DNA from: Planctomycetota bacterium | Lineage (GTDB): Bacteria > Planctomycetota > UBA8108 > JACQVS01 | Reading direction: 5' to 3' | Assembly (NCBI GenBank): GCA_028280485.1 | Contig: JANQLS010000007.1 | Span: forward strand, 81,072 to 145,071 | Length of the DNA stretch: 64,000 bases | Shown here: positions 34,881 through 42,656 of the stretch, piece after piece | Layout: every line of letters starts with the position of its first letter | Position numbering within the stretch: position 1 is the first letter of the stretch | The notes under the pieces: model-generated | The model's input: only the letters and a program-made list of their open reading frames with translations | Database searches by the model: none | What the model was told of the DNA's origin: nothing | Made by a program: the position numbers and the translations under genes

Positions 34881-37800
34881 ATGACCCCATTCAATTCTTC
34901 GGAAACTTATCCCGATCAAGACCTCTTAGGTCGCTGGTTCGAGCGAAGAGAAGCCGAGGCCTTCAACGAGATCGTCTCTCGTTATGCGGGCCTGGTCTAC
35001 GGTGTCGGGATGAGGGTTCTAAGAAATGCTAACGATGCCGAGGACATCACTCAGGAGTGTTTTCTCAAACTTGCCAAAGGGGAACAAGTCCCGCAAAAAT
35101 CTTTAGCGGGCTGGCTCCACACCGTGGCGAATCACTTGGCCCTTGATCTTCTTCGCTCTAAATCTCGACGACGAGCTCGGGAACAAAAATACAGTGAGTC
35201 TTTCGATAAAGATTCTCAAACTCGGGAAACGAATGAGTGGGAGAATATCCAAAATCAGGTCGACCTCTGTATCGCCGAATTGCCTGAGGACGAACGTCAT
35301 CTCATCGTGAGTCACTTTCTCGGGAGAAAAACTCACAAAGAGATCGCCAAAGAGTTAGGAGTTTCGCGTCAAACCGTCACCTATCGCCTCCAACAATCCA
35401 TCGAGAAGCTGAGAAAGGTCTTAGCTAAAAAAGGCTATGTCGCAAGCGTGACTGCCCTCACTTTGGGATTGAGCCAAACGGCATCGGCGGCTCCACCCGC
35501 CGTTCTATCCACTCTGGGAAAATTAGCTCTCTTCGGTCCAGCCTCCACCACCTCAACGACTTTAACTGCCACCCAACCCTTAGTTATCTTAGGAAGTATC
35601 GCTATGACGAAGAAACTCACCATCAGTCTCATAGCTGCCATCATTCTCTGCACGGGGAGTTGGATCATCCTCTTTAACTTAGAAACTCCTCCATCCGAAT
35701 TAAGCCAAGCTGCGTCAAATTCAGATTCCTCCGATCCCAGCCAAGGACTTGAGATCTCAAGCCCTGAAATTCAGACTCAGCCGATTTCATCTGTTCCCGA
35801 GAGCACGATTCCGAAAAGTCAAAACAACTCGGGCCCCCCGGTGTTAACCGGAACGGTCTACTCTCCGGATAATCGTCCTCAAGAGGGAGTACGACTCGTC
35901 ATCGTCGTGGGCACGATCATGAAGCCCGATTCGGTACGCCCCTTGATCGAAACGACCAGTGACGCTGAGGGGCGCTTTGAATTCCATGCACCTGAAGATG
36001 GAGCGATTCAGCCTTCACCATTGAGTTCACCTGCAAATGGCGAGAAGGCTCTTCTATTAGGCCTTCATTCCCAAACGGGCTTCGGTTGGAGTGAAATCCC
36101 TCCATTGAATTCCGAAGACGATCCAACCGAATTCAATCTCTCGTTACAACCTCTCGCCAGTATCAGCGGCCAAATCTACGACTTGTCCAACAACCAAGGC
36201 TTACCCGGTATTCCCATCGCCTGTAGTTTCAGCCCCGCAGGCCAACAAGGCACCGAAGCGATGATCGATTTCGGCATCGCACCCAAAATTTTTCCCGAGT
36301 TTGCAACCTCCAAGATTGCTTACACCACCGATAAAGAAGGTTTATATCGCTTTATCACTCCGGGCGACTGTGTGCTTAAAATTCAATTTGACTCGACTCA
36401 AACCGATTATGTCGTTCCGGGTTTCTCCACTCGCTCTGTCCAGCTTCAATACACCTTAAAAGAAGGCGAAGAACGACTCAATGTAGACTTCGGACTCGCT
36501 CCCGGCTCCTCTGTTTCCGGCTGGTTGGTCGATGGAGATGGGAACCGAGTCAAAAACGCAACCGTAGAACTCTTGTCTTCCTACGCCACTAAGATCAAGC
36601 GGCGCCTCCAATCCGATGCTCAAGGACAATTTTTATTCCGCGGCTTAGCTTCGAATGCGACTTATCTCATCAACGCCTGGGTTCCTAAAAAATCTAATGG
36701 CAAGAGTGAAGTGATCTCGATCCCCAGTCCGCAAAAGATTGAAAATCTTGAAGTGAAATTGATTGAAGGGATTCCTTTCAAAGGTGGATTTCGGGATGAA
36801 AACGGGACGCCCATTCCTAACCTTTCGATGACCTTAGAATCTGAATTCGTCCTGCAGACCACAACTTCTGGCATCGAAGCCGTCAAGACGGGAACGGATG
36901 GATTGTTTTCCTTCCCCCATGTCGCACCCGGGGAATACCTTTTGCGCCCCTATCCCCAAAGCCATAAATCAAAAACCTTCAATGTGATCATCGAAGCAGA
37001 ATCCGAAACCACAAGCGATTCATTTCGATGGTTTGAACTTCAAACGATCAGTGAAGGATTCATCGCCGGCACGGTCATCGATGAAGAGGGAAATCCCGTT
37101 CGGGCTCAAGTGACTGCGAGGCGAGGTGGGAAACTTCGGGGGAAGGTCATCACGAACGAGCAGGGACAATTTCATATCAAAGGTCTCGACCATCCCTCGG
37201 GCTACGTGATCGCCGCCCAAAATGGAACTCACTACGGCCCTCGTCATAAGAACATCGATCTCTATACTTCAGATCTCACCCTTCAAGTCTTCCGACGAGG
37301 TCAGATTGTAGGAAAAGTAACCGATATTAAAACTGGAGAGCCGATCGAAAGATTCGAAGTTCGCGCCGCGTTCACTCGACCGGATGGAAATAAGTTTCAC
37401 TTCAAATGGATCACCTTTGAAAACTTAGAAGGTGACTTCAAAATTGAAAGAGCAGAACCCGACCCCGTTCGAGCCGAAGTTTTTATTCGAGCTCCTGGCT
37501 ATCTTTCCCAAAAGATTAAAGACATCCTCGTTCCCCCGGGTGAAGACACCACTCCCGTTCAAGTGCGCTTAGAAAAGGGCCAAGCTCTTTCGGGTCAGAT
37601 CGTCGATCAGAAGACGAAAGAACCCCTAGAAGGCGTCCGCGTTCGGGCTCACAAGCGGCCGAATTTCCAACCTGCCCTCATCGACATGAAACACGCTTCT
37701 TGGTTCGGAGAGGACTCGTGGAGCCCGGGAATGTCTAACGCTGAGGGTGAGTTCGATATCTGGGGAGTCAAAACCGGTGAGTCCCTCCATCTCGTAGCCT

Positions 37801-38444
37801 GGAAAGATGGGTATGGCATCACCACTTTACCTAACCTCAAAATCGATGGCCGTGAACTCAAAATTGAACTGCCCCAAGAAGCATTACTCGAAATTCAAGC
37901 GAGAGTGGCGACAAACTCACAAGCTCGATACTCCATCGGACTCCGTCATCGTTTGAAACCACCCTTTGCTCAAGCTTATTCAACGGCTCAGTATTTAAAG
38001 AAATCAAGGAAGCTTCGATTCAAGCAACTGCCCCCAGGTCCTTACTTCCTTTCGGTCTACAGTAATTCAACTCAAGACAATACGAGTTGGCAGTTCTTAG
38101 GAACTCTGGATTTAGATTTAGTAAGTGGGGAAAATCCCCAGATGGAACTTCAGCTCGATCAATTTGAAAACAACTTCAGTTCCATTGAGGGGCAAGTGAA
38201 AACCCAACTCGATCCGAAATCGTTAGCAGTTGAAATTCGCTTGGTGAACAACACCACTGATCGAGTGCCTTCGAGAGCTCTATCCTTAGATGCCGACGGG
38301 AAATTCATTCTCAAGGGACTGCCCGAAGGGAAATACCGCATTCAAGCCAGGACCCGTGAACGTAAACCGAAATTGTTAGGAACGACCACCGTTCAAGTGG
38401 GTAATCGTCGGGATGAACAAGTAGAGTTGAAATTGAAGGAATAA
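34881..38444 (+). CDS. ECF sigma factor fused to membrane anchor and carboxypeptidase-regulatory-like domains
   Basis: 1187 residues. Residues about 1-185 are a complete ECF sigma-70: region 2 (FNEIVSRYAGLVYGVGMRVL, DAEDITQECFLKLAK, GWLHTVANHLALDLLRSKSRR) and region 4 (LPEDERHLIVSHFLGRKTHKEIAKELGVSRQTVTYRL). A hydrophobic stretch (about 190-240) and a clear membrane segment (about 246-268, ISLIAAIILCTGSWIILFNL) come next. The rest is a series of about eight or nine CarboxypepD_reg/CnaB-like beta modules, each with a GxVxDxxGxPVxxAxV-type opening such as GTVIDEEGNPVRAQVTA and GQIVDQKTKEPLEGVRV. One protein thus spans the membrane with a promoter-recognition end inside and a sensor-like end outside. 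Release by proteolysis is an inference. No anti-sigma gene is adjacent. Confidence 0.88.
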   Translation: MTPFNSSETYPDQDLLGRWFERREAEAFNEIVSRYAGLVYGVGMRVLRNANDAEDITQECFLKLAKGEQVPQKSLAGWLHTVANHLALDLLRSKSRRRAREQKYSESFDKDSQTRETNEWENIQNQVDLCIAELPEDERHLIVSHFLGRKTHKEIAKELGVSRQTVTYRLQQSIEKLRKVLAKKGYVASVTALTLGLSQTASAAPPAVLSTLGKLALFGPASTTSTTLTATQPLVILGSIAMTKKLTISLIAAIILCTGSWIILFNLETPPSELSQAASNSDSSDPSQGLEISSPEIQTQPISSVPESTIPKSQNNSGPPVLTGTVYSPDNRPQEGVRLVIVVGTIMKPDSVRPLIETTSDAEGRFEFHAPEDGAIQPSPLSSPANGEKALLLGLHSQTGFGWSEIPPLNSEDDPTEFNLSLQPLASISGQIYDLSNNQGLPGIPIACSFSPAGQQGTEAMIDFGIAPKIFPEFATSKIAYTTDKEGLYRFITPGDCVLKIQFDSTQTDYVVPGFSTRSVQLQYTLKEGEERLNVDFGLAPGSSVSGWLVDGDGNRVKNATVELLSSYATKIKRRLQSDAQGQFLFRGLASNATYLINAWVPKKSNGKSEVISIPSPQKIENLEVKLIEGIPFKGGFRDENGTPIPNLSMTLESEFVLQTTTSGIEAVKTGTDGLFSFPHVAPGEYLLRPYPQSHKSKTFNVIIEAESETTSDSFRWFELQTISEGFIAGTVIDEEGNPVRAQVTARRGGKLRGKVITNEQGQFHIKGLDHPSGYVIAAQNGTHYGPRHKNIDLYTSDLTLQVFRRGQIVGKVTDIKTGEPIERFEVRAAFTRPDGNKFHFKWITFENLEGDFKIERAEPDPVRAEVFIRAPGYLSQKIKDILVPPGEDTTPVQVRLEKGQALSGQIVDQKTKEPLEGVRVRAHKRPNFQPALIDMKHASWFGEDSWSPGMSNAEGEFDIWGVKTGESLHLVAWKDGYGITTLPNLKIDGRELKIELPQEALLEIQARVATNSQARYSIGLRHRLKPPFAQAYSTAQYLKKSRKLRFKQLPPGPYFLSVYSNSTQDNTSWQFLGTLDLDLVSGENPQMELQLDQFENNFSSIEGQVKTQLDPKSLAVEIRLVNNTTDRVPSRALSLDADGKFILKGLPEGKYRIQARTRERKPKLLGTTTVQVGNRRDEQVELKLKE

Positions 38445-38548
38445 TTTGGATTTTTGGCGTTGTGTTAAATGAGTTGAGGTTGTTCATAGGTTTCGACCTA
38501 GTATTAACTAACGACCTCTCTCACCTTGAGATATCAGATGAGAAAAAT

Positions 38549-38710
38549 TCACCGATAATTTTTTTTAATAAAACCGTCCGGATCACCCGCATCCAAACGT
38601 TTTCTTAATTGCTCATTGAGAGTGATGAGTGATTCAATAGATAGTGGTCGAAAGAAAATCGTTCCGGCAAGCGGACTCTCTTCTAACGCTTTGAGATCGG
38701 GACACCTCGC
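38549..38710 (-). pseudogene. Orphan C-terminal gene fragment
   Basis: An open minus-strand frame of 54 codons between a TGA (38711-38713) and its own TGA stop (38549-38551). It reads as ordinary protein: LKALEESPLAGTIFFRPLS, then LNEQLRKRLDAGDPDGFIKK. It has no start codon, no ribosome site and no continuation upstream in any frame I could follow. Composition and periodicity look coding, so it is probably the decayed 3' end of a lost gene. Family not recognised. Confidence 0.4.
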
Positions 38711-39017
38711 TCAATTATGAATTGAGCTCAAGGGCAATCAATATCGAAAAACACTCAGGTGTTCTACCTAGTGTTGCCGATGGCTTGCCTCTTTTAACAA
38801 AGTAAATACGCGTATTTTTACCCCTTACTTTGCCCGCAACGGCAAAGGTACAAAACCTACAAATAGATATCTAGGGTATAGAACCGAGGCTTTTGACGCA
38901 GGATCAACCATCCGGGCGTTGATCCTACTGTAACGACTGGATAAGGATAATATTATTCCAATCTAGCTCTACAGGATTCTCGTGTCTTGTGGGAAAGCTA
39001 CCTACGTGAGGTTCACC
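38711..39017. other. Intergenic leader with palindromes
   Basis: Contains a 14-bp perfect palindrome AAATACGCGTATTT (38804-38817) bracketed by CAAAGTAA/TTACTTTG (38798-38805, 38825-38832). Further on are CTTTGCC/GGCAAAG (38828-38847) and the hairpin AGGATCAAC/GTTGATCCT (38900-38926), about 90 bp before the next gene. No coding frame. The role may be regulatory, but nothing identifies a class. Confidence 0.4.
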
Positions 39018-42000
39018 ATGTTGAATACATTTTCTTTCCGTAACCATATTTTGGAGGCTGGATCCTTCCTTTCGAGGATCAAAAATTTTACCCTTCGCAT
39101 CCTACTTCTTCTGCTTTTAGGGGGGTCGACTTCCCTTTTTGCTCAAAACTTTGAAGGAGATAAAGATTTCCTGCGGGGGGATAACGACGCCAATCAGGAA
39201 CACGACATCGGCGATCCCATTCACGGATTGCTTTGGCTCTTTGCGGGAGGCCCCAAGCCGGGTTGCTTCGACTCTGCGGATGCCAATGATGATTCGAAGA
39301 TCAATCTTGGGGATCCGATCTTTTCTCTAGGTTTCTTGTTCTTAGGTAGAGCAGCCCCTCCACCACCCTTTACCCACTGTGGAGTGGATCCAACCCCCGA
39401 TGGTTTGGGCTGCATAATTTACCCTCCCTGTGATCCTAATCCTCCCTTAACCTTCCAGGATACAATCGGTCCTGAAGGAGGAGAGATTAAAGACGATGAC
39501 GGCCAATTCAAGTTGTTGATCCCGCCGGGAGCCTTGAGTCAGCCTTTCGATTTCAACGTGGAACTTTGGGTCGATCCTCCTGCTGATAGCAACCCGCTTT
39601 TAGGCAGCCCGAGAGTGATCATCGAGACCACGCCTCCCATAATTAAGCCCCTACCCATTCCAGCGGAATTGCACTTACAACTCCCAGAGGCTCACATGGT
39701 GACACCCGAAGAAATTTATATGTCTCATGTGAAAAAAGTAATCACGGATGACGATACGATTCCGAGATCTTGGATCTGGTTTCCTCACGCTTCCCGGGGT
39801 CCCAGTGATCCGAATGAACCTGAAGATTTTGGAAACTGTGAATCCCCTATTCACGAATTCGGAGAATATGCATTAACGTTCCCGCCTCCAATAGATTGTG
39901 TTCCTGATCCATCCTTATTGGCACCACCGACTCCTCCAGAAGGTTGTCGCTACGTCGGACGCCATGTCGTCATCAACAGTGTTTATGACACTGAACGATC
40001 GACCGTTCCTTTGAATCGACCCTTTTCACCGAATGATAAAATCATCATTCGAAGTGAAACCGAAGTGATCGACTTGAACACCACCTGCGATGTCATCGTC
40101 GCTCATGTCTTCGAACCTCTAGAGGCTGAAGTTTCTTTATGTGACGTACCGGATGAGTGTTTAACTCCACCTCCGACACCACCAGGTTATCGATACGTGG
40201 GTCGGGATGTGGTGATCAATAGCGCTCTCGCCGAAACGACCGTTCCCTTTGATCACATTCCGATACCTTCGGATCTTCATCTGCTTCGGAGTAAGACGAA
40301 GGTCGTCGATGGAGTGCTAGATTGTGATGTGATCGTTCAGCATCTCTACGAACGCGTTCATGAAGTGGATGCCACTTCCTTCATCGGACCTCGGGGAGGT
40401 ATCATCGAATCGAGTGATGGTCAGGTAGCGATTCAATTCCCACCGGGAGCCCTCCGAGAGGAGACTGAAGTCCAACTCAAAGTTTCACCTCCGCCCATCG
40501 AGCGAGAAGACGCCTTGGTCGTCCTTCCGATCTTTGAACTCTGCCTCGATCCTTTACCTCCAACTCCATTTCCAGTAGGAGCTCAGTTGGTTTTCCCTGG
40601 TCTCTCGACGGATGATTTTTCGGATCTGAGAGTGGCTCAACATTTCACCTTCCCCTCGATTCCTATCGTCCAATCGGGCGATGGTTTCCCTCCTCAGCAG
40701 CATCTCCTTCCGATGCCAACGACGAATTACACCGAACAGAGAAATCCTTCGATCGTCGTAACCGGACCGGGAAAGTATACAGCCGTTGCTGCTCAAGATG
40801 ACACTTGGCAACCCACCGCCGAAGAACTCGCCCCTCCTCCACCTCCGGAAGGCTACGAATATGTAGGGCGAGAAGTGGTCATCGATCATGTGTACAGTGA
40901 CAGTCATTCGAATGTTCCCCTCACTCGCCCCTCGTGCCCGGATGATCGAGATTTGATTTCGAGTCGTACCCGAGTGGAAGACTTCGTGACGATCTGTGAC
41001 ATCATCGTCTCTCATAAATTTCAAAAAATCGGTACTGAAAAACCCTGCTCAGTTCCAGAGGGTTGTTTGATACCTCCTCCGACTCCCGTGGGTTATCGAT
41101 ACGTGGGGTACGATGCGATCGTCGACTTCGCTCTCGAAGACACAACCATTCCATTGACTCGATTAGCCCAACCTACAGATTTAAATTTCATTAAGAGTCT
41201 TTCTACTGCTATCGATCATCAAATCGAATGCGATATCATCGTGAGGCATCTCTTCGTCCCGATCGATCCCCCTTCACTCACACAAGCGGTAGACTCTAAC
41301 GGAGATGCCATCACCACTCCGGAGGGCTTTCCATCAGGCGATGCAACTCTCCTGGTACCTCCTAATTATCTTCAAGATGAGATCGATCTTCTCTTACAAG
41401 GATTTCCTCCTCAACCCTTGGAATCAGGAGGGTTGAGACCTCCATTACTGGGGATTGATTTACAAGAACCTCTCGGCTTAGAGCCTCCACTCTTTCCTAC
41501 TCCTCATCTGGGTTTCTTAGATCCTCCTGGTCAAGACAGCATCCTTGGAGTTCTCATTGAACCTAAAGGAACAGTGATTCCCGGAATGGGCATCGGCACG
41601 CCTCCTTTCCAGTACATGCTTCCCTTGGATCATACTCGGGGCGCTGAAGGAGGAGGATTAACCGTGATAGCGCCTCGGTCAGGAGTCTACGGCCCTATTC
41701 CGGCCGCTCAAAGTGAATGGAGTCCTTCCGAGGAAGCATTAGCAAAGCCCCCGACACCTGAAGGCTATACCTACTTGGGTCGATCCGTCGTTATCGATTT
41801 CGTCCTCAACGAAGATTTGACGACGGCTCCCATCGCCAGGCTATCCAGTGAAAACGATATCAATGTGATTCACTCGGAAACCAAGGTGGAAGATTTTGTC
41901 ACCGTTTGTGACATCATCGTCAGCCACCTCTTCGCAAAGATTGGTGAGGAGATCGGTGAATGTGTCGTCAACGATGATCTCTTGATTCCACCGGATCCTC

Positions 42001-42656
42001 CGCCCGGATTCCGCTACGTTGGAATGGATGTGGTGGTCAATTTTGTTTACGACGATGAGTTGTCGACCGCGCCCTTAGAACGACCGTGGAGCCCTGACGA
42101 TCTCGTTCTAATCAAATCGGACACGACCGTAGAAAACAGCTCTCTACTGTGGGACATCATCGTCGCTCACATCTTTGAGCCCGATCCTCAAGGGAATCCA
42201 TCGCTAGTTCCCAGCTTGCTGAGCGATCCCCCACAACAACAACTGCAGGTTCGACCGGGTCCCATTCCTCCCCCGAACCCCCAAGCACCGCAAATTCAGT
42301 TCGTGAATATCATTCCCTTAATCGGTGAACCGCCCCAACCCGGCCCCCCGGGTGGACCCGTTCCCCCTGGAGAACAGTTCATGCTCCAGATTCACAACAT
42401 CATCAACAACCCCGCTAATATGATCATTTTGCAGGGCCAAGGTGAGGACGAGCATCTGATGGTACAAGGGATCAACAGCTTTCCTCATCCGAGTGGGCAG
42501 GGATGGATATCCCAAGCCATACTCCGGATTCCTCCTGATCCTCAGTTTGTGGGCTTACACAACGTTCTGGTAGCGATTGGAAATGCCGTTGACATCGTAG
42601 GAGCAGCGGTGAGTCAACCGGCGCCGCTTCAAATAAATTGTCAGGATTTACGGTAA
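39018..42656 (+). CDS. Secreted dockerin-like protein with ZU5-like domains and six copies of a 65-residue module
   Basis: 1212 residues. Signal peptide (IKNFTLRILLLLLLGGSTSLFAQ). A dockerin-like pair (FLRGDNDANQEHDIGDPIHG, ADANDDSKINLGDPI) comes first. Then a three-fold layout: a ZU5-like beta domain (GPEGGEIKDDDGQFKLLIPPGAL; second copy GPRGGIIESSDGQVAIQFPPGAL; third degenerate) followed each time by two copies of a module with the pattern PPxPxGYxYVGRxVVI...TxVxDxxxxCDIIVxHxFxxI. The six module copies span about 39910-42185. A Pro-rich linker and a final beta domain end the protein. The module is not one I recognise. ATG 39018 is preferred to GTG 38982 because GAGG is six bases upstream. 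Probably surface-exposed; no enzyme motif. Confidence 0.82.
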   Translation: MLNTFSFRNHILEAGSFLSRIKNFTLRILLLLLLGGSTSLFAQNFEGDKDFLRGDNDANQEHDIGDPIHGLLWLFAGGPKPGCFDSADANDDSKINLGDPIFSLGFLFLGRAAPPPPFTHCGVDPTPDGLGCIIYPPCDPNPPLTFQDTIGPEGGEIKDDDGQFKLLIPPGALSQPFDFNVELWVDPPADSNPLLGSPRVIIETTPPIIKPLPIPAELHLQLPEAHMVTPEEIYMSHVKKVITDDDTIPRSWIWFPHASRGPSDPNEPEDFGNCESPIHEFGEYALTFPPPIDCVPDPSLLAPPTPPEGCRYVGRHVVINSVYDTERSTVPLNRPFSPNDKIIIRSETEVIDLNTTCDVIVAHVFEPLEAEVSLCDVPDECLTPPPTPPGYRYVGRDVVINSALAETTVPFDHIPIPSDLHLLRSKTKVVDGVLDCDVIVQHLYERVHEVDATSFIGPRGGIIESSDGQVAIQFPPGALREETEVQLKVSPPPIEREDALVVLPIFELCLDPLPPTPFPVGAQLVFPGLSTDDFSDLRVAQHFTFPSIPIVQSGDGFPPQQHLLPMPTTNYTEQRNPSIVVTGPGKYTAVAAQDDTWQPTAEELAPPPPPEGYEYVGREVVIDHVYSDSHSNVPLTRPSCPDDRDLISSRTRVEDFVTICDIIVSHKFQKIGTEKPCSVPEGCLIPPPTPVGYRYVGYDAIVDFALEDTTIPLTRLAQPTDLNFIKSLSTAIDHQIECDIIVRHLFVPIDPPSLTQAVDSNGDAITTPEGFPSGDATLLVPPNYLQDEIDLLLQGFPPQPLESGGLRPPLLGIDLQEPLGLEPPLFPTPHLGFLDPPGQDSILGVLIEPKGTVIPGMGIGTPPFQYMLPLDHTRGAEGGGLTVIAPRSGVYGPIPAAQSEWSPSEEALAKPPTPEGYTYLGRSVVIDFVLNEDLTTAPIARLSSENDINVIHSETKVEDFVTVCDIIVSHLFAKIGEEIGECVVNDDLLIPPDPPPGFRYVGMDVVVNFVYDDELSTAPLERPWSPDDLVLIKSDTTVENSSLLWDIIVAHIFEPDPQGNPSLVPSLLSDPPQQQLQVRPGPIPPPNPQAPQIQFVNIIPLIGEPPQPGPPGGPVPPGEQFMLQIHNIINNPANMIILQGQGEDEHLMVQGINSFPHPSGQGWISQAILRIPPDPQFVGLHNVLVAIGNAVDIVGAAVSQPAPLQINCQDLR

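Noticed and set aside
40554..41024. A 156-codon minus-strand frame
   Set aside because: It lies wholly inside the ZU5-like gene, whose plus-strand frame has clear repeat modules; the minus frame is a shadow.
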